Notes: generated by a model not told the origin, from the letters alone. A stretch of DNA of 64,000 bases from Bifidobacterium choloepi (GCF_010667615.1 NZ_VYSG01000001.1:1-64000), one strand, 5' to 3'. Positions 18,301-26,366 are shown, numbered from the stretch's first letter. Program-made: numbers and translations.

Positions 18301-20124
18301 GACTACGGCACCATCGACAACGACCGCCTCGGCATCGCCACCCGCCTCGCCTACTACGGCAACGGCGCCGACCCCTTCGACGACGACGGCAACCCCGGCG
18401 ACAAGACCGCACCCGCCACCGGCACCGTCAAGCTCGTCGATGTCGTCGACTACTACGGCATCCCCGCCGGCCAGTACACGCTCTCCGGCGAACTCCACAT
18501 CATCGACAACGGCACCCCCGACCCCAACCCCGTCGCCACCGCCGCCACCACCATCACCGTCAAGTCGACCAACAGCGCCCAGGCGAAACTGTCCCTCGTC
18601 ATCGACGACGCCACCGCGCTCGCCGGCCACACCGTCGTCTGCTACGAAACCCTGACCGACGCCAACGGCACCATCGTCGCCCAACACCACGACCCCGACG
18701 ACACCGACCAGCAAGTCGCGTTCCCCGCCATCGCCACCACCGCCACCGGCGACATCGACGACGAAGCCAACGCCACCGCCAGCAGCATCGCCATCGTCGA
18801 CACCGTCGAATACGCCAACCTCCAGGCCGGCAAGACCTACACCCTCACCGGCACCCTCCACCAACGTGCCGACGACAACACCGACCAGGGACCAGTCACC
18901 GACATCGACGGCAACGAAGTCACCACCACCGTCACCTTCGTCCCCGCCGCCACCGACGGCACCATCGACATCGGCTTCCAATTCACCCCCGACCCAGACC
19001 TCGCCGGCCACACCGTCGTCGCCTACGAAACCCTGACCAAAAACAACACCGTCTACGCCATCCACGCCAACATCGCCGACGACAACCAGGACATCCACTT
19101 CCCGGACATCCACACCGTCGCCACCGACCTGTTCGACGACGACAAGCAAATGGGCGCAGGCACCACCACCCTCAACGACACCGTCTCCTACGCCAACCTC
19201 GTCCCCGGACACGAATACACCATCACCGCCACACTCCACATCCGCGCCGACAACGGAGACGACAACGGCCCCGTCACCGACACCGACGGCAACCCGATCA
19301 CCATCCAGACCACCTTCACCCCCGACCAGGAGAACGGAACCATCACCATCGAAATCCCATTCGACTCAACCCCATACGCCGGCACCACCATCGTCGCCTA
19401 CGAAACCCTGACCAGGAACAACACCGTCCTCGCCATCCACGCCAACATCGCCGACGACAACCAGGCCGTCACCATCGCCAACATCCACACCACCCTGACA
19501 GGAACACGCAACACCCACGACATCCAACCAGACACCACCGGCACCGACCACGCCACCATCACCCTCATCGACACCGTCGAATACCACCACCTCGCACCCA
19601 ACACCACCTACCGCCTCGACGGCACCCTCCACGTCCGCGACGCCACCGGCCACGACCAGGGCACACTCACAGACACCGACGGCAACGCCATCACCGCCTC
19701 GACAACATTCGTCCCCAACACCACCGACGGCACCCAGGAAGTCACCTTCCAATTCACCATGCCCGCCAACACACTCGCCGACACCGTCCTCGTCGCCTAC
19801 GAAACCCTGACCTCCAACCCCGACACCACCACCCAACAAACCGTCGCCACCCACGCCGACATCACCGACAACAACCAGACAGTCACCATCACCACAACAC
19901 CCACGGAGCAACCAGCCGACCAGGAACCAGCCACCACCACACCCACAACCACCACAACAACCACCCAAACCAGCCAAACCCTCGCCAACACCGGCAACAA
20001 CATCACCACCATCCTCGCCACCATGGCAATACTCACCGCCATCGCCGCCGCGCTCGCAAGCCAACGCGCCACCCACCGGAAAAAACCGGCCCATTCCCGG
20101 CAAAGCGTAAGCTCGGCCCCATGA
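15301..20124 (+). CDS. Large LPXTG-type surface adhesin: thioester (TQXA) domain, CnaB repeats, four VaFE repeats
   Basis: 1607 residues. A signal peptide (TLATLTATVTVAAGLAAG) precedes a thioester domain: Cys85 in YCLD and Gln160 in the TQIA motif could form the internal Cys-Gln thioester used to bind host surfaces covalently. Several prealbumin-like CnaB/SpaA domains follow, each ending in an isopeptide-type Glu segment (YYVKETKAPASGY, VEVTETDAP, YLIRESSSSTGYH, YEVREAAASDGY, YTLTELATP). Four VaFE repeats with YETLT at Glu 1116, 1243, 1368 and 1501 come next. The C-terminus has a Thr-rich spacer, the sortase motif LANTG at 1561-1565, a hydrophobic helix and a basic tail. ATG 15301 is chosen for the GAAAGGA eight bases upstream and the signal peptide. 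The last third is strikingly C-rich and G-poor on the coding strand. No sortase or pilin gene is adjacent. The stop overlaps the next start (ATGA). Confidence 0.92.
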   Translation: MRLADIARRTLATLTATVTVAAGLAAGVMPATATTNPYPDTMYFTTGFRNMNLVGTGGSPHVSYGFTASSDGSVMLDWDDNVAYCLDADLDAPGDYGATWVDGNSSREQVNATPTYVRYALTADSPLTGAVGWIAANGYPTVSRVYDYDMDTGDARAITQIALWLQAGDVVARDGVLYFASTGAVYGDSTHLSSVAFYPHGTVHDSSNPDTMTMLELAQRLAADGEANKTQTTYRAWAYTATSGTYQRMLYVTSSRDIALAKHSADTAYTDGNDAYSMEGAEYTVYADDALDMPVGTLVTDAAGMSTTTLTLPPGDYYVKETKAPASGYLLNDSVMTIGVTAGAGIQTFDLDGDQAEHALADTGTIRVQKALASQSAAGETHAGITSLAGVRFRLDWYPTVAATAADLAGLTPAASAVWETDADGVVDYAAADPVEGSWPFTDESGNRVLPLGTVEVTETDAPDWAVVAGSGNQGSLFTLTDAGDHVTVVKTTLDAWHDDATVTGDPATTVVFPDDEARGSVRVVKTDDDTKTSTPQGDATLDGVEYEIVNDNARHATVNGVDYEPGAVVATIVTGLVDGEYVAATEARALPYGSYLIRESSSSTGYHLAGFEESFTIARDGQEVMFTVTQHGVTVTGGTVAGYGANTNDVQRGGIQLVKTDRETGLPVALGAATLDGTVFEIVNRSAGSVVVNGVDYEPGDIVTTIAAAWQSLLDEDGQDTGQTGYVARTAIDELPYGTYEVREAAASDGYLRDADSRAWSRTFTVGHDGGDATTGTYPANAAPNRYATLADTDAGTLPANQVQRVDFHFAKKDGETMDPMGNIAWLLTSNTTGETHVLVTDTNGEIHTKSCEAVFNDNGTSTTGCRVRTDNTNANDPDAINTNGAVAIVDGEYVVVDADRLDPTAGTWFTGIGPDTANATVQWTSATTYDVTDANGTVHAAAVDNLLRALPYDDYTLTELATPGANDGRRMVVTTLVAREYTKNADGTVNHDANGIDLDYGTIDNDRLGIATRLAYYGNGADPFDDDGNPGDKTAPATGTVKLVDVVDYYGIPAGQYTLSGELHIIDNGTPDPNPVATAATTITVKSTNSAQAKLSLVIDDATALAGHTVVCYETLTDANGTIVAQHHDPDDTDQQVAFPAIATTATGDIDDEANATASSIAIVDTVEYANLQAGKTYTLTGTLHQRADDNTDQGPVTDIDGNEVTTTVTFVPAATDGTIDIGFQFTPDPDLAGHTVVAYETLTKNNTVYAIHANIADDNQDIHFPDIHTVATDLFDDDKQMGAGTTTLNDTVSYANLVPGHEYTITATLHIRADNGDDNGPVTDTDGNPITIQTTFTPDQENGTITIEIPFDSTPYAGTTIVAYETLTRNNTVLAIHANIADDNQAVTIANIHTTLTGTRNTHDIQPDTTGTDHATITLIDTVEYHHLAPNTTYRLDGTLHVRDATGHDQGTLTDTDGNAITASTTFVPNTTDGTQEVTFQFTMPANTLADTVLVAYETLTSNPDTTTQQTVATHADITDNNQTVTITTTPTEQPADQEPATTTPTTTTTTTQTSQTLANTGNNITTILATMAILTAIAAALASQRATHRKKPAHSRQSVSSAP

Positions 20125-20498
20125 GCGAACACACCCTCAACCGCCACGCCCTCGCAATCCTCGACGCCGAACCAACCGCCGAACGCATCGACCACTACCG
20201 CAAGCCGTTCATGGTGCTATGGGCCGCCGTCCAGGAAGCATCCGCCGAAATCATGGACGAATACGGCCTAAGCCAGGACCTCGCCCAGCTATGGGTAGCC
20301 GAACAACTCCGGCAAGTCACCGACTCCCTCGTCGACCGCCTCGCCGAAAAAGCCCTCCAGCACGGCGCAAGCAAATCCAACGTGGCACGGGCCGCCGGCG
20401 CATCGCCCGCCAACGCCACCCGACGATTCCCACGCCTCAAGGAAAACCACCCCGCGGGACGCACGCTCATCGACGACGTACTCGACGAACTCGAATGA
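20121..20498 (+). CDS. Small protein with C-terminal HTH-like segment, coupled to the adhesin gene
   Basis: 125 residues, not recognised as a named family. It begins MSEHTLNRHALAILDAEPTA, is mostly helical and acidic, and its C-terminal part ASKSNVARAAGASPANATRR looks like a helix-turn-helix. The ATG overlaps the adhesin stop codon as ATGA, so it is probably translated by coupling. Codon use is the same C-rich, G-poor type as the end of the adhesin gene, so the two share a recent history. It could be a regulator of surface-protein expression or an unrelated DNA-binding protein; the sequence does not decide this. Confidence 0.65.
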   Translation: MSEHTLNRHALAILDAEPTAERIDHYRKPFMVLWAAVQEASAEIMDEYGLSQDLAQLWVAEQLRQVTDSLVDRLAEKALQHGASKSNVARAAGASPANATRRFPRLKENHPAGRTLIDDVLDELE

Positions 20499-20538
20499 CA
20501 CACGCCACCGCGCACCGACAGGAAGGAACGGTTCCGCG

Positions 20539-21108
20539 ATGACAAGACAACCCCGAAAACCACGGCGACGCCACGAAGACGACGAACAACAACGCCGCGC
20601 CATCGCCTCCCTGGCAACGATGGCGCTCGCCGTCGCCGCGATGTGGACGGCGACGGCGCCGGACGCCACGGTGTTCGCCGGCGACGTGTCCTGCACGGCG
20701 GCGATGGTCATGCCGGTGTCCGGTGGTGTCGTCGAACGCGCGTTCGCGCAGCCGGCCAGCGCATGGGGGAGCGGTCACCGCGGTGTCGACATCGCGGTGA
20801 CGGACGGCGACACGGTGCTGGTCGCCCCGGAAGACGGCACCGTGTCATTTGCCGGCGGCGTCGCCGGCAAGAACGTCGTCACGATCGTTACCGAAGACGG
20901 CCTCAAGCTGTCGTTCGAGCCGGCCGTCGCGACCGTGGCGACCGGCGCGGCTGTCGTCCGCGGCGCGGCCTTCGCCGTGGCGGAAGGATCGTCCGACCAT
21001 TGCGACGACCATTGCGTGCACTGGGGCGTGCGGAACGCCGACGACGAGTATCTCGATCCGGAAACGCTGCTGGAATCGAGGCGCATCGTGCTCAAGCCGG
21101 TCGCCTGA
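20539..21108 (+). CDS. M23/LytM-like peptidoglycan hydrolase-type protein, possibly degenerate
   Basis: 189 residues with a basic N-terminus, a hydrophobic segment (IASLATMALAVAAMWTATA) that could be a signal or membrane anchor, and a LytM domain. The first zinc-binding motif HRGVDIA (HxxxD) is intact, and the last part HCVHWGVR keeps the final His, but the first His of the usual HxH is Cys. The substrate-side motif with a conserved His is replaced by LKLSFEPAV. It may therefore be a weak enzyme or a scaffold or activator. It follows the adhesin-linked gene by 40 bases, with GGAAGGAA ahead of the ATG, but codon use has returned to that of the rest of the chromosome. It is convergent with the next lipoprotein gene. 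Confidence 0.78.
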   Translation: MTRQPRKPRRRHEDDEQQRRAIASLATMALAVAAMWTATAPDATVFAGDVSCTAAMVMPVSGGVVERAFAQPASAWGSGHRGVDIAVTDGDTVLVAPEDGTVSFAGGVAGKNVVTIVTEDGLKLSFEPAVATVATGAAVVRGAAFAVAEGSSDHCDDHCVHWGVRNADDEYLDPETLLESRRIVLKPVA

Positions 21109-21116
21109 ACGACAAG

Positions 21117-21146
21117 GCGCCCCGCCGCACGGTGGCGGCGGGGCGC
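21117..21146. terminator. GC-rich hairpin between convergent genes
   Basis: Perfect 12-bp stem GCGCCCCGCCGC/GCGGCGGGGCGC with a 6-base loop and no T run. It lies between the M23-like gene and the convergent lipoprotein gene, so it is probably a shared transcript end. Confidence 0.55.
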
Positions 21147-21177
21147 GGAGACGATGCCGGGAGAGCCGGAGACGGCG

Positions 21178-22866
21178 TCACAGGCCGGCGTCGGCCAGCG
21201 AAATGTACCCCGGGTCGATGAGCGCCGTCTTGAGGTTGCCGGCGCTGACGGCGACGAGTGGCACGGCGAGCGTCGGCACGAGCGAACCGCTCACCGTCGT
21301 GTTCTTCAGCGAGTCGAGTCCGAGGCTCGAGAGTGCCGTCTGCTGGTTGAGCGACAGGCAGATCTGCGCGGTGTCGGCGGCGATGGCGTCGCGGTTCTCG
21401 AGGCCGGTCATCCACTGCTTGCCGTCGACGATGTTCGGGATGTCGGAGACATAGGCGCCGTAGCCGGTGACGATCGGCCACTGCGACGAGTCGTCGGTCG
21501 ACGCGGACGAGGACGAGGAGTCGCCGTCCGCCGTCGCCGACGACGAGGACGACGGCGACGGCACCGCCTCGCGCTCGACGTCCTTCTTGCCGCTGAGCGA
21601 GTCGATGATGCCGGAAATCGAGATCGACGGGTTGATGTCGGCGGCGGAGCCGGTGTAGCCGAGCTTCGTCAGTTCGTCGACGACGGCCGAGGCGACGAAG
21701 TCATTCATCGCGACGATGCCGTCGATGGCCACCGTCGACGAGTCGCCGTCCTTGTCTTTCGACTCGAGACGGGACCTGAGCTCGTCGGCGACCTGGTCGC
21801 TCTTCTGCGCGTCGAAGGCGACGTTCTTCCAGTCGTCGGCCGTCGTCGTCTTCGTCAGCGTGCCGGACGCGCTGACGGCCTGGCCGGACTGGAAGTACGG
21901 GCCGAGCACGCTCCAGACGCCGGCGAACAGGTCCTTCGCGAACGCGGCGTCGTCGCCGGCGTCGCCGTCGGAGCCGGCGGTGTACGGCAGCAGTACCTCG
22001 ATCGTCTTCGGATCGTCCGCCGTCGCCTTGTCGAGCTGGAGCTTGTCGGCGAGTTTCTGCGCCTGCAATTCGCCGATGAGGGACGCCGTCGACATCTGGA
22101 CATAGGCGTCCGGCGCGAAGCCGTCAAGCGTGTCCGAGACGAGCACGACGTGGATGCCGGCGTTCTTCGCCAACGTCAGCGCGGAGACGAGCCGCTTCAT
22201 CGACGACGTGAGCGTCGCGTCGGCGGAAGCGGACGCGGAATCGTCGGCTGACTGGTCGGACGAGGAGGACGATTCTTCCGACGACGACGTCGACGAAGAG
22301 GAAGCCGAAGCCGAGGAGGACGACGACGTCGAGGCTGACGATGACGATGACGACGATGACGATGACGACGAGTCGTCCTCGTCGGCAGTCGAGACCGGCT
22401 GCGTGGCGAAGTCGCCGTAGTACTTCGACGTCTCGTCGGCGTCGACGACGGGTGCGACGACGAGCGTGACGGCTCCGGCCTCGTCGTCGGCGTCGGCATA
22501 GTCCTCATCCTTCGTCGAGTTGACATGGTCGACGACGTAGTCCTGGATCTGCTGGCTCTGGTCCTCGATCGACGAGCTCGTCGTCGTCGAGATGTCGTCC
22601 TTGGCGAAGCCGTTCGCCTCGAGGTCCTCGGTGAGCTTCGGCACCCACTCGTCCCAACGGTTGAGCGGCACGCCTGTCGACAGCGTCACGCTGTCCGACG
22701 GCGTGAAGACGGCGACCTTGCCGGCCGTTTGCGTCGACGACGACGAGGTCGACGCCTGCGATGACGAGCCGGTGCCGGACGAGCAGGCGGCCGCCGTGGC
22801 AAGCAGCGACAGGGCCAGCGCTCCGGCTGCCAGGCGGGTTGCGGTACGGAATCGTTCGAGAGCCAT
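21178..22866 (-). CDS. Serine-rich substrate-binding lipoprotein (periplasmic-binding-protein type)
   Basis: 562 residues from ATG 22866 (AAGAAGG upstream). The signal peptide ends in the lipobox LLATAAAC, so it should be lipid-anchored. The remaining halves look like a type I periplasmic binding protein: KNAGIHVVLVSDTL, YVQMSTASLIGELQAQKLADKL, VAIDGIVAMNDFVASAVVDEL and a final SVSGSLVPTLAVPLV-type segment, so a sugar or similar small ligand is likely. Two long Ser/Asp/Glu/Ala tracts interrupt the fold, one after the first lobe (about 60 residues) and one near the C-terminal third (PSPSSSSSATADGD region). No ABC ATPase or permease gene is nearby. It is convergent with the M23-like gene. The ligand is unknown. 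Confidence 0.75.
   Translation of the reverse strand: MALERFRTATRLAAGALALSLLATAAACSSGTGSSSQASTSSSSTQTAGKVAVFTPSDSVTLSTGVPLNRWDEWVPKLTEDLEANGFAKDDISTTTSSSIEDQSQQIQDYVVDHVNSTKDEDYADADDEAGAVTLVVAPVVDADETSKYYGDFATQPVSTADEDDSSSSSSSSSSSSASTSSSSSASASSSSTSSSEESSSSSDQSADDSASASADATLTSSMKRLVSALTLAKNAGIHVVLVSDTLDGFAPDAYVQMSTASLIGELQAQKLADKLQLDKATADDPKTIEVLLPYTAGSDGDAGDDAAFAKDLFAGVWSVLGPYFQSGQAVSASGTLTKTTTADDWKNVAFDAQKSDQVADELRSRLESKDKDGDSSTVAIDGIVAMNDFVASAVVDELTKLGYTGSAADINPSISISGIIDSLSGKKDVEREAVPSPSSSSSATADGDSSSSSASTDDSSQWPIVTGYGAYVSDIPNIVDGKQWMTGLENRDAIAADTAQICLSLNQQTALSSLGLDSLKNTTVSGSLVPTLAVPLVAVSAGNLKTALIDPGYISLADAGL
22220..22392 (-). repeat. Low-complexity Ser/Asp/Glu/Ala-coding tract
   Basis: The coding strand is an irregular run of TCG, TCC, TCA and GAC/GAG-type codons giving a long serine-rich acidic linker in the lipoprotein. 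Several triplet-like runs (GACGAT on the plus strand) could change length by slippage. Confidence 0.75.
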
Positions 22867-22934
22867 CGTCAAGCCTTCTTCACCCTTCATGCATCGAATT
22901 AGCGTCATCCATATTGTAGGGAAGGGCTTAGAAA

Positions 22935-22980
22935 GCCGGAGGGCCGTCCGCTCCGTGCGGGGAGCGGACGGCCCTCCGGC
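22935..22980 (-). terminator. Terminator of icd
   Basis: Perfect 20-bp inverted repeat (22935-22954 with 22961-22980) with a 6-base loop. Read on the minus strand it is followed by CTTTCTAAG, a short T stretch. It lies 60 bases after the icd stop. Confidence 0.75.
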
Positions 22981-23040
22981 CTTCGCCGGTATCGCGTGAC
23001 AGTCGCGTCGGAACGGCGCGCCGGTCGCCCGGCGCGTGCG

Positions 23041-24258
23041 TCACTCGGCGAGTGCGCGTTGCAGGTTCCCGTCGAGCGCGTCCATGAACTGCGCGGTGTC
23101 CAGCCACGGGTGGTCCGGTCCGATCAGCAGCGCGAGGTCCTTCGTCATCTGGCCGCCCTCGACGGTCGAGATGATCGTCTGCTCGAGCGTCTCGGCGAAC
23201 CGGGCGACTTCCGGGGTGCCGTCGAGCCTGGCGCGGTGCTTGAGACCGCCGGTCCACGCGTAGATCGAGGCGATCGGGTTCGTCGACGTCTTCTCGCCTT
23301 TCTGCCAGCGGCGGTAGTGGCGGGTGACGGTGCCGTGGGCCGCCTCGGCCTCGACGGTCTGGCCGTCCGGCGTCATCAGCACCGACGTCATCAGGCCGAG
23401 CGAGCCGAAGCCCTGGGCGACGGTGTCCGACTGGACGTCGCCGTCGTAGTTCTTGCAGGCCCACACGTAGCCGCCGTGCCACTTGAGCGAGCTGGCGACC
23501 ATGTCGTCGATGAGGCGGTGCTCGTAGGTCAGGCCCTCCTGGGCGAACCTGTCCTTGTACTCGGTCTCGAAGACCTCGGCAAAGATGTCCTTGAACCGGC
23601 CGTCGTAGGCCTTGAGGATTGTGTTCTTCGTCGACAGGTAGACCGGATAGCCGCGCATCAGGCCGTAGTTGAAGCAGGCGCGGGCGAAGCCGCGGATCGA
23701 GTCGTCGAGGTTGTACTGGACCTGGGCCACGCCGGTGCCGGGGTAGTCGAAGACGACGTGCTCGATCGGCTCGCCGCCGTCGGCCGGCGTGAACGTGACG
23801 GTGAGCCGGCCTTCGCCCGGCACCTTGAAGTCGGTGGCCTTGTACTGGTCGCCGAAGGCGTGGCGGGCGACGACGATCGGCTGGGTCCAGCCGGGCACGA
23901 GCCGTGGAATGTTCGAGATGACGATCGGCTCGCGGAAGATCGTGCCGCCGAGGATGTTGCGGATCGTGCCGTTCGGCGACTTCCACATCTTCTTGAGGCC
24001 GAATTCCTCCACGCGGGCCTCGTCCGGCGTGATCGTCGCGCACTTGACGCCGACATGCTCGCGCTTGATGGCCTCGGCCGCGTCGACAGTGACCTGGTCG
24101 TCGGTCGCGTCGCGGTTCTCGATGCCCAGGTCGTAGTAGTCGAGGTTGACGTCGAGGTACGGCAGGATGAGCCGGTCCTTGATGTCCTTCCAGATGACGC
24201 GCGTCATTTCGTCGCCGTCGAGCTCGACCACGGTGCCTTCGACCTTGATTTTGGCCAT
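23041..24258 (-). CDS. icd: NADP-dependent isocitrate dehydrogenase (homodimeric, eukaryotic-like type)
   Basis: 405 residues. It oxidises isocitrate to 2-oxoglutarate with NADP, feeding glutamate synthesis in organisms with a partial TCA pathway. The start [20 protein letters not shown], the segments [19 protein letters not shown] and [13 protein letters not shown], and the metal-binding [18 protein letters not shown] with [19 protein letters not shown] are typical of the short homodimeric class also found in mitochondria, as opposed to the E. coli Icd type. AGGAGGG sits 5 bases before the ATG. It is a single gene between a terminator and the divergent guaB3-like gene. Confidence 0.96.
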   Translation of the reverse strand: MAKIKVEGTVVELDGDEMTRVIWKDIKDRLILPYLDVNLDYYDLGIENRDATDDQVTVDAAEAIKREHVGVKCATITPDEARVEEFGLKKMWKSPNGTIRNILGGTIFREPIVISNIPRLVPGWTQPIVVARHAFGDQYKATDFKVPGEGRLTVTFTPADGGEPIEHVVFDYPGTGVAQVQYNLDDSIRGFARACFNYGLMRGYPVYLSTKNTILKAYDGRFKDIFAEVFETEYKDRFAQEGLTYEHRLIDDMVASSLKWHGGYVWACKNYDGDVQSDTVAQGFGSLGLMTSVLMTPDGQTVEAEAAHGTVTRHYRRWQKGEKTSTNPIASIYAWTGGLKHRARLDGTPEVARFAETLEQTIISTVEGGQMTKDLALLIGPDHPWLDTAQFMDALDGNLQRALAE

Positions 24259-24481
24259 TCGTGCCCTCCTGATGAAGTGAGATGGATGTGCCGGAAGTGC
24301 TTCCAGTCACTTCTTCATAGTGGAAAAAGATTACGGAGCGTCGTCGATGTCCATTTTTCGGGGGCGCCGTCGCCGCGGGCGGTCACGATTCGCGCGGAGG
24401 GACGCACGGCCCGCATGAGTGGCGGTCGCGGGACGGCCACGGGGGTCGCACACTGTCACCGCCAGTCGTTAGCCTGAAGCC

Positions 24482-25609
24482 ATGGCTCAGGAAATTGAAA
24501 TCGGCCTTGGCAAGAAAGGCCGCATGTCGTACGGCTTGGACGACATCTCTATTGTTCCCTCCCGCAGGACCCGCGATCCGCAGGATGTCTCGACGAACTG
24601 GCAGGTGGACGCCTACGAATTCGAGATGCCGGTCATCGCGGCGCCGATGGACTCGGTCGTCTCGCCGAAGACGGCGATCGAACTCGGCCGGCTCGGCACC
24701 GTCGGCGTCCTCGACCTCGAGGGCCTGTGGACGCGCTACGAGGACCCGACGCCGATCCTGCACGAGATCGCCGGCAAGCCGGCGTCCGAGGCGACGGCGT
24801 TCCTGCAGCGGGCCTACGCCGAACCGATCAAGGCCGACCTCATCAAGGCCAGGCTGCACGAGATCCGCGAGGCCGGCGTCACGGTCGCCGGCGCGCTGTC
24901 GCCGCAGTGCACCGAGGAATTCCTGCCGGCCGTGCTCGAGGCCGGCGTGGACCTGTTCGTCATCCGCGGCACCGCCGTCTCGGCCGAACACGTCTCGCAG
25001 GATCACGAACCGCTCAACCTGAAGCAGCTCATCTACGATCTCGACGTGCCCGTCATCGTCGGCGGCGCCTCGAACTACACGGCAGCCCTCCATCTCATGC
25101 GTTCCGGCGCGGCCGGCGTCCTCGTCGGCTTCGGCGGCGGTGCCGTGTCCGCGGACCGCAGCACGATCGGTGTCCACGTGCCGCTCGCCACGGCCATTTC
25201 CGACGTCGCCGAGGCACGCCGCGACTACATGGACGAATCCGGCGGCCGCTACGTGCAGGTCATCGCCGACGGCGGCACCGGCTATTCCGGCGACTTCGTC
25301 AAGGCCCTCGCGATGGGTGCCGACGCCGTCATGCTCGGCACGCCGCTCGCCCGCGCCGTCGAGGCGCCCGGCGAGGGCATGCACTGGGGCGCAGAGGCCC
25401 GTCACGCGACGCTGCCGCGCGGACGGCGCAGCGAAGTCGGCACCGTCGGCACGCTCGAGGAGATCCTGTACGGTCCGAGCCACCGCGCCGACGGCACGAT
25501 GAACTTCATCGGCGCGCTGCGCCGCGCGATGGCCTCGACGGGCTACGTGGACGTCAAGAGCTTCCAGAAGTGCGGCGTCGTCGTCACGCCGGCCTCGCGC
25601 CGCGGGTAG
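24482..25609 (+). CDS. GuaB3-family IMP dehydrogenase-related protein
   Basis: 375 residues. It has the IMPDH/GMPR TIM-barrel core without CBS domains: YGLDDISIVPSRRTRDPQDVS, VIAAPMDSVVSP, LVGFGGGAVS and VIADGGTGYSGDFVKALAMGADAVMLGTPL. This matches the actinobacterial GuaB3 group, which in several species sits beside guaB and has a poorly defined role in guanine nucleotide metabolism. I see no separate GuaB here. There is no ribosome site; TAGCCT (24470-24475) lies six bases before the ATG, so the mRNA is probably leaderless. It is divergent from icd. Confidence 0.88.
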   Translation: MAQEIEIGLGKKGRMSYGLDDISIVPSRRTRDPQDVSTNWQVDAYEFEMPVIAAPMDSVVSPKTAIELGRLGTVGVLDLEGLWTRYEDPTPILHEIAGKPASEATAFLQRAYAEPIKADLIKARLHEIREAGVTVAGALSPQCTEEFLPAVLEAGVDLFVIRGTAVSAEHVSQDHEPLNLKQLIYDLDVPVIVGGASNYTAALHLMRSGAAGVLVGFGGGAVSADRSTIGVHVPLATAISDVAEARRDYMDESGGRYVQVIADGGTGYSGDFVKALAMGADAVMLGTPLARAVEAPGEGMHWGAEARHATLPRGRRSEVGTVGTLEEILYGPSHRADGTMNFIGALRRAMASTGYVDVKSFQKCGVVVTPASRRG

Positions 25610-25780
25610 TTCCTTCCGCGACGGCGGCATCCGTCCACAACATTCATCCACATGAACAGTGGAGAAACGCCGATGTTTCTCCACTTTTCCACTTTTTCGG
25701 GCCGAAGTGCTGACAGGGCGGCGGAAGACGTCTACGGTGGGGCCGTCACCGCAGACACCGCATGGAAGGAAACCGCCACG

Positions 25781-26299
25781 ATGACGACGCCGACGCCGCC
25801 CAGCCAGACCCGCGCCCCGCAACCGATGCCGCCCGACCGGCGACGCCTCGGATCGGTCGACGGCGTCCTGAAATCCGCCACTGGCGACATCTCCTATCAT
25901 TTCCAGTCCTGCTACAGCCTGTCGCTGTCGCCCGACCTGTGCAGGCAGATGGCACGGCACGGTTGCCAGTACATCGTCATGATGATGGACGTGCTGAGGC
26001 TCCGGATGGACCCGAAAGTCCTCGAGGCGGCCAGTACCCGCGAATGCGTCGACCGGCTGCGCCTGCTGCTGCGTCTCGTCGCCAAGGCGCCGGACTGCAG
26101 CCTGGCGCTGATGATGCGCAGCCGGATCTTCCCGCCCGTCGAGCCGAGACTGGTCGACGGCATGGTCCTCAACGAGAACAAGGTCGAGATGACATCGCTG
26201 GTCCGCGTCGCGGGCGCAGAGTTCTGGATCAATCTCGCGTTCAGCAGGCAGGGCACGCAATGGATCTGCGTCGTCGCCGACATCGGCCAGCCCGGCTAG
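25781..26299 (+). CDS. Uncharacterised protein of 172 residues
   Basis: I do not recognise the family. The N-terminus is a Pro/Thr-rich flexible stretch (TTPTPPSQTRAPQPMPPDRR). The body has hydrophobic helices and strands (CQYIVMMMDVLRLRMDPKVL, RLRLLLRLVAKAPDCSLALM) and a C-terminal EFWINLAFSRQGTQWICVVA that looks like an antiparallel sheet. There is no signal peptide or clear membrane span. ATG 25781 has GGAAGGA ten bases upstream; an earlier ATG at 25652 is less supported. It lies between guaB3 and the acyl-CoA ligase, with no link in operon terms. Codon use is normal for the window, so it is likely real. Confidence 0.7.
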   Translation: MTTPTPPSQTRAPQPMPPDRRRLGSVDGVLKSATGDISYHFQSCYSLSLSPDLCRQMARHGCQYIVMMMDVLRLRMDPKVLEAASTRECVDRLRLLLRLVAKAPDCSLALMMRSRIFPPVEPRLVDGMVLNENKVEMTSLVRVAGAEFWINLAFSRQGTQWICVVADIGQPG

Positions 26300-26353
26300 G
26301 GCGTCGCTGTACGCTGGCAGGCATCGGCGGGAACGGGGGTGCCCTCGTCCGGC

Positions 26354-26359
26354 TATAGT
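26354..26359 (+). promoter_or_regulatory. -10 box placed for a leaderless acyl-CoA ligase mRNA
   Basis: TATAGT ends seven bases before the ATG at 26367, which puts the transcription start at or next to the initiator codon. Confidence 0.6.
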
Positions 26360-26366
26360 GGGAGGC

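Noticed and set aside
14905..19239. A very long open frame (about 1444 codons) on the minus strand of the adhesin gene
   Set aside because: It is an antisense shadow of the GC-rich adhesin gene; it has no start site and codes for a repetitive Gly/Val/Asp protein, whereas the plus-strand protein has clear domains.
17580..20498. A 972-codon frame in a second reading frame over the adhesin repeats
   Set aside because: Only its last 125 codons (from 20121) form a real gene; the rest is an Arg/His-rich shadow created by the CAC/ACC-rich codons.
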